From JAVBMB01 sp031552995 (lineage in GTDB: Bacteria; Bacillota; Clostridia; Oscillospirales; Butyricicoccaceae): DNA of 41,317 nt. The DNA lies in assembly GCA_031552995.1 (NCBI GenBank), contig JAVBMB010000027.1, positions 1 to 41,317 of the forward strand, given 5' to 3'. The notes below the pieces were generated by a model. It was given only the letters and a program-made list of their open reading frames with translations, searched no databases and was not told the origin of the DNA. How positions within the stretch are numbered: position 1 is the first letter of the stretch; every line of letters begins with the position of its first letter. The translations under genes and the position numbers were made by a program. Positions 22,436-30,318 of this stretch are shown in pieces.

Positions 22436-23444
22436 AATAAACAGTGTGTCGGCGGATGAGCTGGCCGAGCTTATCGAAAGCGGCACGGCGGACGAGTGGG
22501 ACGCAATTTTCTCCGCCGCGGCCGAGGTGCGCAGGCGGAGCTTTGGCAACAGGGTGTATCTGCGTGGCCTTATCGAGATAAGCAGCCGCTGCGTTAACGA
22601 CTGCCTGTACTGCGGGCTGCGCCACTCGAACGGCCGCGCTGTGCGCTATCGGCTGAATGACGGGCAGATTCTTCAGTGCTGCCGGACCGGCTACGCGCTT
22701 GGGTTCCGCACATTTGTGCTTCAGGGCGGGGAGGACGCCGCGTACACCGACGCCGCGCTGTGCGGTATACTCGAGGCAATCAAGTCAAACTGGCCCAACG
22801 CGGCGGTTACACTGTCGCTGGGCGAGCGCAGCCGCGAAAGCTATCTGGCACTGCGCCGCGCCGGGGCCGACAGATATTTGCTTAGGCATGAGGCGGCGGC
22901 GGGCGCGCTTTACTCGCGGCTGCACCCGGCCGGCATGTCGCTTGAGACACGCAAAAAATGCCTGTACACGCTGAAGGAGCTGGGATACCAGACCGGCGCG
23001 GGCTTCCTTGTCGGGCCGCCGTTTCAGACGGCGAGCCATCTTGCGCAGGATATATTGTTCCTGCGGGAGCTTCAGCCGCACATGGTCGGAATCGGGCCGT
23101 TTATACCCCACGCCGACACGCCGTTTGCGGCATACCCGCAGGGGAGTGTCGAGCTGACGCTGCGCATGATTGCGCTGACGCGCCTGCTGCTGCCGCGCGC
23201 GAACCTGCCGGCGACGACCGCGCTTGCCACGCTGGCGCATGACGGGCGTGAGCGGGGCTTTGCCGTGGGCGCGAATGTGGCGATGCCTAACCTGTCTCCG
23301 CTTGAGGTACGAGACGCGTACGCGCTTTATAACGGCAAGCTTAACACGGGGGCAGAGGCCGCCGAGGGGCTGAACGCGCTGCGCGAAAGCCTGCTGCGCG
23401 CTGGCTTTGAAGCCGACATGAGCCGCGGCGACGCCGTGATATGA
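22428..23444 (+). CDS. hydE: [FeFe]-hydrogenase maturation radical SAM HydE
   Basis: A 338-residue radical-SAM enzyme that acts after HydG on the way to the azadithiolate-bridged diiron centre. The cluster motif is CVNDCLYCG (Cys55, Cys59, Cys62). The family context LRGLIEISSRC before it and LQGGED (near 105-110) after it are typical of HydE. The barrel continues through HEAAAGALYSRLHP and PFIPHADTPF to TTALATL. The length is normal. The start codon lies inside the last codons of hydF, so translation is coupled. With hydG and hydF in one operon the full maturase set is present, while no hydA structural gene occurs in the window. Confidence 0.97.
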   Translation: MIEINSVSADELAELIESGTADEWDAIFSAAAEVRRRSFGNRVYLRGLIEISSRCVNDCLYCGLRHSNGRAVRYRLNDGQILQCCRTGYALGFRTFVLQGGEDAAYTDAALCGILEAIKSNWPNAAVTLSLGERSRESYLALRRAGADRYLLRHEAAAGALYSRLHPAGMSLETRKKCLYTLKELGYQTGAGFLVGPPFQTASHLAQDILFLRELQPHMVGIGPFIPHADTPFAAYPQGSVELTLRMIALTRLLLPRANLPATTALATLAHDGRERGFAVGANVAMPNLSPLEVRDAYALYNGKLNTGAEAAEGLNALRESLLRAGFEADMSRGDAVI

Positions 23445-23451
23445 CAGACAA

Positions 23452-23481
23452 GTACCCGGCGCGGTCAACCGCGCCGGGTAC
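23452..23481 (+). terminator. Long GC-rich stem-loop after hydE
   Basis: A perfect palindrome with 14-bp arms (GTACCCGGCGCGGT at 23452-23465, complement at 23468-23481) lies 7 nt past the hydE stop. No T-run follows; it probably protects the 3' end or assists the terminator at 23541. Confidence 0.65.
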
Positions 23482-23540
23482 CTAAAGCAAGACGATGCGC
23501 ACCGGAACAAGGCCGCGCCGGGAAAATCTGTATAAAACAA

Positions 23541-23566
23541 AAAACGCCGGTAAGCGGCGTTTTTTT
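23541..23566. terminator. Intrinsic terminator, bidirectional
   Basis: AAAACGCCG (23541-23549), loop GTAAG, CGGCGTTTT (23555-23563) and three further T. It ends the hyd operon on the plus strand and, with the A-run on its other side, the GtrA transcript on the minus strand. Confidence 0.9.
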
Positions 23567-23583
23567 GATGTATGCGGCTAAAA

Positions 23584-24042
23584 TCACGGCTTTGCGCCGC
23601 CCGGGCCGTCGGCGGTATTTTCTCGCCGGGCAAGCTTGTTTGTGTCGATGCTTTTGCCGAACACAAAAAAGCGTTGATATAAAAACTCCAGCGCAAAGTT
23701 TATCACCATTATCATGCCGGTGACGAGGTATTCGTTCCACAGCCGCACCTCGGCCAGATAATTGCCAAACCAGGTCGACAGTGGCGTGAATACCAGATAA
23801 AAGGCGAATACCTTCATCATCGCGGCGGGAATATTGACGGCGGACTTAAATGTGTAGCGCCGGTTAAGCGTGAAGTTCCACAGCACCGAAAGAGCCAGCG
23901 CGATGAGGTAACACGGCCAGTACGGCCATGAGGTCAGCTCGTTAAGCAGCGCAAAGCATGCTATTTCTATCAGCCCTGCGCTTACGGACAGCAGCGTGAA
24001 CAGAAGTATGCGCGACAGCTCTTTTCGTCTGTTTTTTTCCAA
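23584..24042 (-). CDS. GtrA-like membrane protein
   Basis: A 152-residue membrane protein of the GtrA/DPMS family. Four hydrophobic helices lie near 12-34, 41-57, 75-95 and 105-125. The family signature is the loop LSVLWNFTLNRRYTFKS between helices 2 and 3 and the closing FLYQRFFVFG. GtrA-like proteins are thought to help move lipid-linked sugars across the membrane for glycosylation of surface polymers. The start is a TTG, with AGGAG 9 nt upstream. It lies between the hyd terminator and a HAD phosphatase gene on the same strand, without a glycosyltransferase nearby, so the substrate is open. Confidence 0.9.
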   Translation of the reverse strand: MEKNRRKELSRILLFTLLSVSAGLIEIACFALLNELTSWPYWPCYLIALALSVLWNFTLNRRYTFKSAVNIPAAMMKVFAFYLVFTPLSTWFGNYLAEVRLWNEYLVTGMIMVINFALEFLYQRFFVFGKSIDTNKLARRENTADGPGGAKP

Positions 24043-24157
24043 GTTTTACAGCTCCTGTCGGGTCTGGCGTTTTGAATATCATACGCCGTTTCCGGCCGAT
24101 AATCAAGCGGAATGTGCGCGCGGCAAATGCCGGTTTTGCGATTCTGCTACCGGCTTT

Positions 24158-24952
24158 TTAATTGTTGTTTTCTGTGTTCAACACATTACACTCTATCCAG
24201 CGGGCCATGCCATCGTCGTCGCAATCTGCGCATGTGTACCGCGCGGCGTCCTTCGCCTCGTCGACGGCATTGCCCATCGCAACGCCGCAGCCGCAGCGCC
24301 GCAGCATTTCTATGTCGTTAAAATCATCGCCAAATGCCGCGACATTTGCGGTGTCGATGCCGAAATGCGCCGCAAGCGCCTGCACGCCCAGCCACTTTGT
24401 CGCCTCTTTGTTGGCAAAGCGGTGCCAGTTATCACCCGAAAAGACAATCACGCCGACGTCCGGCAGGCCGGAAATAATATCGTGCGCGACGGCGGTATCG
24501 TCAAGCTGAACGGTTATTTTGTTGGCGGGGCAGTTAAATTGCTGCGAAAAATCGATCTGATAGGCCGGCAGATACTCTGTCCAGCGCGAGTCTCCGGGGT
24601 CAACCTCGTGGCTGACGAAATAGCCATCGTCGTTATCGAGCGTGATATACCCGATGCCGGGCGCGGTGCGCAGCCGCCGGATAAGTGTGTTGACCGTTGC
24701 GGTATCGAGAAGCGAGCGGTGTATAAGACCCCCGCCGGCGAATGTCTCTGCGCCGCCGTTTACGGTATAGCCGTCCGGCCGGATGATATCGATGATTCGC
24801 CGGCTGGAGTTATATGACCGTGCCGTCGCGAACGCGACAACAATTCCGCGCTTTTGGCAGCGGCGCAAAACACCCGCAGTAAAGTCCGAAACAGTCTTGT
24901 CGCGCCTCAGAAGCGTATCGTCCAAGTCGGCTACAATCATATTTATTTTCAC
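24158..24952 (-). CDS. Cof-type HAD-IIB family phosphatase
   Basis: A 264-residue soluble phosphatase of the HAD superfamily, subfamily IIB (Cof type), generally acting on sugar phosphates, nucleotides or cofactors. Motif I is ADLDDT, with nucleophile Asp9 and acid Asp11. Motif II is the Thr of FATARSY. The lysine is in NKEATKWLG and motif IV is the very typical GDDFNDIEML followed by GVAMGNAVDEAK. The start is taken as the GTG at 24952, about 11 nt after AAAGGA; ATG 24964 abuts that site and ATG 24940 would leave only a few residues before motif I. The physiological substrate cannot be predicted. Confidence 0.92.
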   Translation of the reverse strand: MKINMIVADLDDTLLRRDKTVSDFTAGVLRRCQKRGIVVAFATARSYNSSRRIIDIIRPDGYTVNGGAETFAGGGLIHRSLLDTATVNTLIRRLRTAPGIGYITLDNDDGYFVSHEVDPGDSRWTEYLPAYQIDFSQQFNCPANKITVQLDDTAVAHDIISGLPDVGVIVFSGDNWHRFANKEATKWLGVQALAAHFGIDTANVAAFGDDFNDIEMLRRCGCGVAMGNAVDEAKDAARYTCADCDDDGMARWIECNVLNTENNN

Positions 24953-25146
24953 TTGCCGCACCATCCTTTGCGAGAGCGTACCATATATCAAGCGGACTGT
25001 CAAGCGTGCGGCGAAATCGCTTTTTTGCGTCAGGTTGTGACATTTATCGCGCCGCCGCATATATCTGTAACAGAGGGAGGGTGAACTTCCCTCTGCGCAG
25101 AGCGAGAATAATTTATCCTTTACCTGAAAGGGGTTAATACGTTTCT

Positions 25147-26502
25147 ATGAATGAAATAGAAATTGACGGACTGATTGACTGTTTTCAATGCCACTGCAAT
25201 AGCTGCTGCAAATGCCCGACGGGGCCGACCGGCCCGACGGGCGCAACCGGCGCGACCGGCCTGACAGGAGCCACCGGCGCCAGCGGAATCACCGGTGCGA
25301 CCGGGCCAACCGGCGCTAACGGGAACACCGGGGCGACCGGGCCGACAGGGCCTATCGGCCCCGCGGGTTCAACCGGAGCCACAGGCGGTTTCGGAGCAAC
25401 AGGAGCAACCGGCGCGACGGGCGGCTTCGGCCCGACGGGGCCGACAGGCGCAACGGGCGCAACAGGCGCGACCGGCCCGACAGGCGCAACAGGCGCGACC
25501 GGCGCAACCGGCCTGCCCGGTGCAACAGGCGCGACGGGCGCAACAGGTGCAACGGGAGCCGACGGGCCACAAGGTGCTGTTGGCCCGCAAGGGCCGCAGG
25601 GCGTACAGGGCATCACCGGAGTTACCGGCCCTACAGGCGCTACGGGCGCTACAGGCGCTGACGGCCTGCCCGGCGTCACCGGCCCGACAGGAGCCACAGG
25701 TGCTACGGGAGCTGACGGCCTGCCCGGCGTCACCGGCCCGACGGGAGCCACAGGCGCTACGGGAGCCGACGGCCTGCCCGGTCCTACAGGCGCGACCGGC
25801 GCCACAGGTGCTACGGGAGCTGACGGGCTGCCCGGCATCACCGGCCCTACGGGCGCTACAGGCGCGACAGGAGCCGACGGCCTGCCCGGCGTCACCGGCC
25901 CGACGGGAGCCACAGGCGCTACGGGAGCCGACGGGCTGCCCGGCGTCACCGGCCCTACAGGCGCGACGGGCCCAACCGGCCCGACAGGCCCGACGGGAGC
26001 AACAGGAGAGAGCGGTGTCAGCATCACCGGCCCAACCGGCCCGACGGGAGCAACCGGTTCTACCGGTTTGCAAGGCCCTCCTGGTGTAGGCAGCTTCGCA
26101 TATTTTAGCAATATTGGGCATCAGATAATCGCACCGGGCGCGGCTGTCCAGTTTAACCAGCCGCCAGTACCTCTGGTTCTGCCTGTGGATATCGGGTTCA
26201 ACCCGCCCAGCCAAATAGTCATCAACACTCCCGGTGTATACAAAATCACCTATTACGGGCTGCCGGAGAACAGCGATATTACGTTGGCGCTTTATGTCGG
26301 AGGCGTCGAGGCGGTGTTGACGCGCTATATGACACGCACGTCCGCGGGCGTTATCTTCGGCCAGGCGCTTATCAACGTGGTAGTTACACCGGTTTCGTTA
26401 AGGCTTGTCAATGTAGGCACAAGTGAAGCCGCTCACCTTGACGCCGGCGAGCTGCCGAACACAATCAATGCCTCGCTGATAATTGATAAACTGACAGACT
26501 GA
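25147..26502 (+). CDS. Collagen-like surface protein, BclA-like
   Basis: A 451-residue protein in three parts. Residues 1-23 hold a short acidic start and a cysteine cluster (Cys12, 15, 17, 20, 21, 23). Residues 24-315 are unbroken Gly-X-Y triplets, mostly GPT and GAT, that should form a collagen triple helix. Residues 316-451 are a compact beta-rich C-terminal domain with aromatic and hydrophobic strands, like the trimerising TNF-like head of BclA-type exosporium glycoproteins. The threonine-rich triplets are likely glycosylation sites. There is no signal peptide or LPXTG motif, as in spore-surface proteins made in the mother cell. The Shine-Dalgarno AAAGGGG is about 13 nt from the ATG. It ends at a strong terminator. 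Spore-surface location is inference. Confidence 0.92.
   Translation: MNEIEIDGLIDCFQCHCNSCCKCPTGPTGPTGATGATGLTGATGASGITGATGPTGANGNTGATGPTGPIGPAGSTGATGGFGATGATGATGGFGPTGPTGATGATGATGPTGATGATGATGLPGATGATGATGATGADGPQGAVGPQGPQGVQGITGVTGPTGATGATGADGLPGVTGPTGATGATGADGLPGVTGPTGATGATGADGLPGPTGATGATGATGADGLPGITGPTGATGATGADGLPGVTGPTGATGATGADGLPGVTGPTGATGPTGPTGPTGATGESGVSITGPTGPTGATGSTGLQGPPGVGSFAYFSNIGHQIIAPGAAVQFNQPPVPLVLPVDIGFNPPSQIVINTPGVYKITYYGLPENSDITLALYVGGVEAVLTRYMTRTSAGVIFGQALINVVVTPVSLRLVNVGTSEAAHLDAGELPNTINASLIIDKLTD
25618..25956 (+). repeat. 54-bp tandem repeats in collagen gene
   Basis: Within the triplet region about six copies of an 18-residue unit (GVTGPTGATGATGADGLP, with V replaced by I or shortened in places) run from about residue 158 to 270. 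The 54-bp DNA units are nearly identical, so copy number should vary between strains by recombination. Confidence 0.85.
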
Positions 26503-26525
26503 TTGGGTAAAGCGCTGAGCATACA

Positions 26526-26559
26526 AATAAAAAGGCCGGGATATCCCGGCCTTTTTATT
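26526..26559. terminator. Strong bidirectional terminator
   Basis: A perfect 34-base palindrome: arms AATAAAAAGGCCGGG and complement around ATAT, giving a GC-rich stem with A- and T-runs. It serves both the collagen-like gene and the minus-strand gene ending at 26569. Confidence 0.95.
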
Positions 26560-26568
26560 TATAGCGGA

Positions 26569-26889
26569 TTAATGCGCGCCGTCCGTCTCCGCGCAGAATA
26601 TATCGGCAAGCAGCTCTTTCGCTTTTATCATCGCGCCGAACGGGATAAAAAAATTATATGATTCGGTGCCGTAACCCACCCTTGACGTAATTGCCTCGCC
26701 GAGCGTGCCCTGCTTGAGGAACGGAATATCATTCTGCCTTAGAATATCCTCGACGATGCCGGACATAAAGAAATCCTTTGTAATCAGGTATACCGGGTCA
26801 TTTTCTCCCGGATGTGTCAGCTTTTTTGACCCGCAGTTCGGGCAGCGTGTGTCGTCACAAATCAGCATACAATCTCTGCAATACGGCAT
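26569..26889 (-). CDS. Zinc-ribbon protein with DUF2007-like domain
   Basis: A 106-residue protein. A zinc ribbon opens it: CRDC (Cys4, Cys7) and CPNC (Cys16, Cys19) with an extra Cys11. Residues 33-98 look like the DUF2007 signal-transducer fold, starting DPVYLITKDFFMSGIVEDILRQNDIP (split: YLITKDFFMSG, VEDILRQNDIP) and ending FFIPFGAMIKAKELL. The function of DUF2007 proteins is unknown; a ligand- or metal-sensing role is usually proposed. I start at ATG 26889, with AAAGG about 9 nt upstream; the frame to 26979 adds residues that look noncoding. It appears monocistronic. Confidence 0.78.
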   Translation of the reverse strand: MPYCRDCMLICDDTRCPNCGSKKLTHPGENDPVYLITKDFFMSGIVEDILRQNDIPFLKQGTLGEAITSRVGYGTESYNFFIPFGAMIKAKELLADIFCAETDGAH

Positions 26890-27029
26890 AGTTCCCGCCT
26901 TTCCGGCTAAAAGCCTGTGTGTGCTGCCTGTAAGATATCGCGAAATATATCGGTTTAAGACAAAATATGACAAAAACACCTGCCGTAAAATGGTAATATT
27001 TGTCGAAAGAGCACTTCGTATCCCGCTCG

Positions 27030-27611
27030 CTATTTAATCATATCTATACCTTTGCGCAGCGTTGCCTCATCAATCTGCCCTTGTTTCGCCGCCACCGCAT
27101 AACCCTCTTTGTCGATGAAATAGGTCATAGGGATATACTGCCCGACGTACTTCCGCGCGGCGTCGATATCGACATCATAGTAGACAGGGAATGTATATTC
27201 CAGCTCTGAGATGAAATCGGCGGCAATCTGTTTTGTTTCGCGCGAGCCGTCGGTAAGATTTATCATCATGAATACAACATCGCCGCCCGTTTCGGTGTAC
27301 AGTTTTTCAAAGTCCGGCAGCTCCTTTTTGCATGGCGGGCACCAGCTTGCCCAAAAGTTAAGCACGACCGGCTTGCCCAGCATATCGCTGAGCTTTACGT
27401 CGTTGCCGCTGCTGTCCTCAACCGAAAAATCAGTGGCGAGGACCGCGTTTTCCGGCCGCGTTGTTGTGTCTACACCGCTTGCGGCAGTCGTCTGCGCCGA
27501 GGCTGGGGGCTCCTCGGCCTGCCTGCCAAGGTAGTCATACAGATACACCGCCCCGGCGACAACGGCGGCGAATATCGCCACAAAAACAATAAGCTTTATT
27601 TTCCCTGACAT
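27030..27611 (-). CDS. TlpA/ResA-like membrane-anchored thioredoxin
   Basis: A 193-residue thiol-disulfide oxidoreductase tethered outside the membrane. An N-terminal anchor spans about 6-26, a threonine/proline-rich linker follows (33-55), then a thioredoxin fold of the AhpC/TSA-Redoxin type. The active site is WASWCPPC, with Cys91 and Cys94, and the cis-proline is in QYIPMTYF. It lies 12 nt behind ccdA, which would supply electrons through the membrane. The pair is typical for reduction of extracytoplasmic disulfides or haem-binding cysteines; no cytochrome c gene is in the window, so general thiol homeostasis, as seen in anaerobic Firmicutes, is more likely. Confidence 0.94.
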   Translation of the reverse strand: MSGKIKLIVFVAIFAAVVAGAVYLYDYLGRQAEEPPASAQTTAASGVDTTTRPENAVLATDFSVEDSSGNDVKLSDMLGKPVVLNFWASWCPPCKKELPDFEKLYTETGGDVVFMMINLTDGSRETKQIAADFISELEYTFPVYYDVDIDAARKYVGQYIPMTYFIDKEGYAVAAKQGQIDEATLRKGIDMIK

Positions 27612-27623
27612 TGATGTCCCCTT

Positions 27624-28289
27624 TCAAAGCGTGAGCAGCGACAGAAAACGCCCCATAAGCCCAGTTGCCATAAGAATGCCCACGGCTATTAGAAGACTGC
27701 CGGATACAATATTGACGGCTTTATAATTGCGCTTGATAAAATTGAACGCACCCTTCAGCCTGTCGATGAGTATGGCGCTGACGATAAAGGGCACGCCGAG
27801 GCCCAGCGAGTAGACGAGCAGCATCAGCACGCCCTGCGCCGTGCCGCCCTGAGACGACGCCATCATCAGTGCCGAGCCTAAAAACGCGCCGACGCATGGC
27901 GTCCAGCCGACGGAGAATACTGTGCCCAGCAGCATCGACGAGAAAAAGCCGAGGCTGCGTGTGTCGGCTTTGCCGCCTTTGCCCTGCAAAAACCCGATGC
28001 GGATGACGCCGAGATAGCTGAGGCCGAAAACAATGACGATGCAGCCGGTGATGATGTTAAGCGGCGTCTGCCACCGGCGCAGCAGCGTGCCTACCGCGCC
28101 GGCAAACGCGCCGAGAAGAACGAACACGGCCGTAAAACCGCACACAAAGCCTAGAGCGTTTGTAACGGTCCTCCTGCCGCTTTGCCTGCCGGCGGCGAAG
28201 TACGAGACATATACAGGCAGCATCGGCAGCAGACACGGCGAGATAAATGTGATAAAACCCTCTAAAAACAGCAGTAAATACTTGATAAT
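27624..28289 (-). CDS. ccdA: CcdA-like thiol electron carrier, apparent AUU start
   Basis: A 221-residue membrane protein of the CcdA/DsbD-beta family with six helices that passes electrons from cytoplasmic thioredoxin to an outer thiol protein. The redox cysteines are Cys19 in ISPCLLP and the second in GWTPCVG. The first ATG of the frame (28223) lies after Cys19 and would remove helix 1. The frame is open upstream to a stop, without any ATG, GTG or TTG. An ATT at 28289 lies 6 nt after AAGGGGG and gives the family-typical N-terminus IKYLLLFLEGFITFISPC. I therefore call an AUU start. It sits between the AraC gene (21 nt) and the TlpA gene. Confidence 0.85.
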   Translation of the reverse strand: MIKYLLLFLEGFITFISPCLLPMLPVYVSYFAAGRQSGRRTVTNALGFVCGFTAVFVLLGAFAGAVGTLLRRWQTPLNIITGCIVIVFGLSYLGVIRIGFLQGKGGKADTRSLGFFSSMLLGTVFSVGWTPCVGAFLGSALMMASSQGGTAQGVLMLLVYSLGLGVPFIVSAILIDRLKGAFNFIKRNYKAVNIVSGSLLIAVGILMATGLMGRFLSLLTL

Positions 28290-28310
28290 GCGGTTCCCCC
28301 TTACAGGTTA

Positions 28311-29174
28311 TCAGAACACCACTCTGCGCTCGACGCTCTGATTGCGGTACTCGTTGGGCGACACGCCCATAATCTTCTTAAAGTTTCTGAAAAATGTCGA
28401 AAAATCGCTGTAACCGACCTTTTCGAATATCTCGGTATACGTCATATTAGGCTTGTTGTGTACGTACATAATCGCGGCGTGGATGCGCTTGCGCGTGATA
28501 TAGTGCATGGCCGTCTCACCCGTTGTCTGCTTGAACACACGGCAAAAATATGTCGGCGACATATTTATCCGCGTCGCCAGATCCTGTATGGTCATCGGCT
28601 GAGTGTAGTTTGAATCTATAAACTGAACAATGGCGCGGATGTCGCCGCCGGAGGAGTGCTCGTTCTCCGGCTCGCGCAGCTCGTTTTCTTTATAACACGC
28701 CCTAAGCGCAAGCATAAACGCCGACGCGGTGAGGAAATGCCCGGCGCTAAGCCGTTCGGGGATAGTGATTTTGCTCTCTCTCAGCAGCAGGTCAAAAAGG
28801 GATGACAGCATATAAGCCGTGTGTTCGTCGGGGCGCACCATGCAGTCCATGCCCGCCCAGTCGGCTGTCATGCCCGGGAACCTTGCCACCGTAAGGTACG
28901 TGAGCTCCTCCGACACCGACAGGCAGTAATATCTTGTGTCAGGTGTCAGGATAAGCAGGCTGTGTTCGACGCCGGAGGGGGTAAAAAACAGGTCGCCGGG
29001 CTGCTGATTATACTCTTTGCCGCCCTGCCGCTGGATGATATTTCCCTCGATAAGCAAAAGGCACTGCGTAAACTGATGACTGTGGGGCTTGACATACCCC
29101 GAATAATTCTCGCCGAGGTAGATGTGGTGTTCGCCTCCGCACTGAAAAAGCAATCTGCGTTCCATACTGTTCAT
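28311..29174 (-). CDS. AraC family transcriptional regulator
   Basis: A 287-residue regulator with an N-terminal cupin-like sensor (about 15-95: HIYLGENYSGYVKPHSHQF, ... GDLFFTPSGVEHSL) and a C-terminal double helix-turn-helix (about 185-280). The first HTH is MTIQDLATRINMSPTYFCRVFKQ and the second ends in the AraC signature VGYSDFSTFFRNFKKIMGVSPNEYR (split: VGYSDFSTFFRNFKK, GVSPNEYR). The histidines in PHSHQF suggest a small-molecule or metal-binding cupin. The ATG at 29174 has GGAGGGG 6 nt upstream. It heads the ccdA-tlpA group and is divergent from the peptide-uptake operon at 29444; either could be the target. Confidence 0.92.
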   Translation of the reverse strand: MNSMERRLLFQCGGEHHIYLGENYSGYVKPHSHQFTQCLLLIEGNIIQRQGGKEYNQQPGDLFFTPSGVEHSLLILTPDTRYYCLSVSEELTYLTVARFPGMTADWAGMDCMVRPDEHTAYMLSSLFDLLLRESKITIPERLSAGHFLTASAFMLALRACYKENELREPENEHSSGGDIRAIVQFIDSNYTQPMTIQDLATRINMSPTYFCRVFKQTTGETAMHYITRKRIHAAIMYVHNKPNMTYTEIFEKVGYSDFSTFFRNFKKIMGVSPNEYRNQSVERRVVF

Positions 29175-29197
29175 ATTGCACCCCTCCAAGTGATGAA

Positions 29198-29226
29198 ATT
29201 ATAGCATACCGCCGTATATATTTCAA
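29198..29226 (-). promoter_or_regulatory. Promoter of araC-type gene
   Basis: On the minus strand TTGAAA (29221-29226), a 17-bp spacer and an extended -10, TGCTATAAT (TATAAT at 29198-29203). The leader is only about 17 nt. Confidence 0.75.
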
Positions 29227-29388
29227 TTGAACATTACAAGTATTTATTTAGTCATTGCAAAAAATGATACGCAGGCGGGCGAAAACGCAATAAAAGATTT
29301 ATAATAGAATGCCTGTATTATAAGCACGCCCGGCCGCTGTCTGCTTAGAAGCAGATTGTCGTTTACGCAGCATGTGCAAATATTGCAA

Positions 29389-29416
29389 TTGTATTCTCCG
29401 TTTTATGCGATATAAT
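29389..29416 (+). promoter_or_regulatory. Promoter of second peptide-uptake operon
   Basis: TTGTAT (29389-29394), 16 bp and TATAAT (29411-29416), about 28 nt before the M55 start codon. A palindrome CTGCTTAGAAGCAG at about 29341-29354 lies upstream of the -35 and could be an activator site, for example for the divergent AraC protein. Confidence 0.65.
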
Positions 29417-29443
29417 TTTCTTATAAGCTAAGGGGGGATAAGA

Positions 29444-30289
29444 ATGATTATATATATATCCGTCGATGCGGAGGGCATATCCGGAATATACAATCTTTGG
29501 CAGGTGATGCCCGGCCAGCCGGAGTTTGAGTTTGCGCGGCGCATGATGGCAAACGACATAAATGCGGCGGCGCGCGGCGCGTTTGAGGCCGGGGCTGAGC
29601 GTGTCATCGTCAACGACGGGCACAACAACGGCAACAATATGATTATCGATATGCTCGACGAGCGTATCGAGCTGATATCGGGCGCAATCCGCCCGCTTGG
29701 CATGGCTCAGGGCGCCGAGCTTGGCGCGGATGCCGCGATGCTTGTCGGCTATCACGCCGCCAGGGGGACAAAGGGTGTCATAAGCCACAGCTACGCATAT
29801 GGCTCGGTCGTCGAGATGCGCCTGAACGGCAGGATTATCGCCGAGCACGACCTCATCGGCAATGTAATCGGCGCATTCGGTACGCCGGTAATATTTCTGT
29901 CGGGGGACGACAGAGTGGCGCAGGCGGCGCGTGCATCGATACCCAATGTGTATACTGTCGAAACGAAAACGTGCATCAGCGACGGCGCCGCGCTGTGCCG
30001 GCACCCAAAAACTGTGGCGCGCGACATTACCGAGACCGTTAAGCGCGCCGTCGTCGGGTTTAAAAAAGGCGAAATCGCGCCGATGGTTCCGAGCTGCCCT
30101 GTAGAGCTTGATGTGCGCTATGTGTCCGAGACACACGCCGAGCTTGCGTCGCGCGTGCCGGGGACGGTCCGCGTGTGCGGGCATACCGTCGGCTTCCGCG
30201 GGGATGATTATCTTTCGGCATACAAAATGTTTATGACGGGCATGCCGCTGGCAGCCGGGTTCAGGGACGCCGCGGCGCTGTATCTGTGA
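29444..30289 (+). CDS. D-aminopeptidase DppA, M55 family
   Basis: A 281-residue zinc peptidase of family M55. All ligands known from Bacillus subtilis DppA are in place: Asp8 and Glu10 (DAEG), His60 (NDGH), His104 (GYHAARG), and a glutamate at 134 (AEHD). Such enzymes form decamers and release D-amino acids such as D-alanine from peptides, including cell-wall dipeptides. The N-terminus starts directly with the first strand MIIYISVD, with AGGGGGG 7 nt before the ATG. It is the first gene of the second ABC peptide-uptake operon, as in B. subtilis where dppA precedes dppBCDE, so imported D-Ala-containing peptides are the likely substrates. Confidence 0.94.
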   Translation: MIIYISVDAEGISGIYNLWQVMPGQPEFEFARRMMANDINAAARGAFEAGAERVIVNDGHNNGNNMIIDMLDERIELISGAIRPLGMAQGAELGADAAMLVGYHAARGTKGVISHSYAYGSVVEMRLNGRIIAEHDLIGNVIGAFGTPVIFLSGDDRVAQAARASIPNVYTVETKTCISDGAALCRHPKTVARDITETVKRAVVGFKKGEIAPMVPSCPVELDVRYVSETHAELASRVPGTVRVCGHTVGFRGDDYLSAYKMFMTGMPLAAGFRDAAALYL

Positions 30290-30318
30290 TATAGAGGCGG
30301 ACGGGAGGAGGTGACGTC

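Noticed and set aside
25040..25068. Possible sigma-K promoter (AC-N16-CATA) before the collagen-like gene
   Set aside because: The -10 lacks the expected downstream TA and the -35 consists of only two bases, so the match is too weak to report as a feature.
25185..26111. Long minus-strand open frame of 308 codons inside the collagen-like gene
   Set aside because: It is the antisense of GC-rich Gly-X-Y codons (a Pro-Val-Ala repeat), with no ribosome-binding site and no independent meaning.
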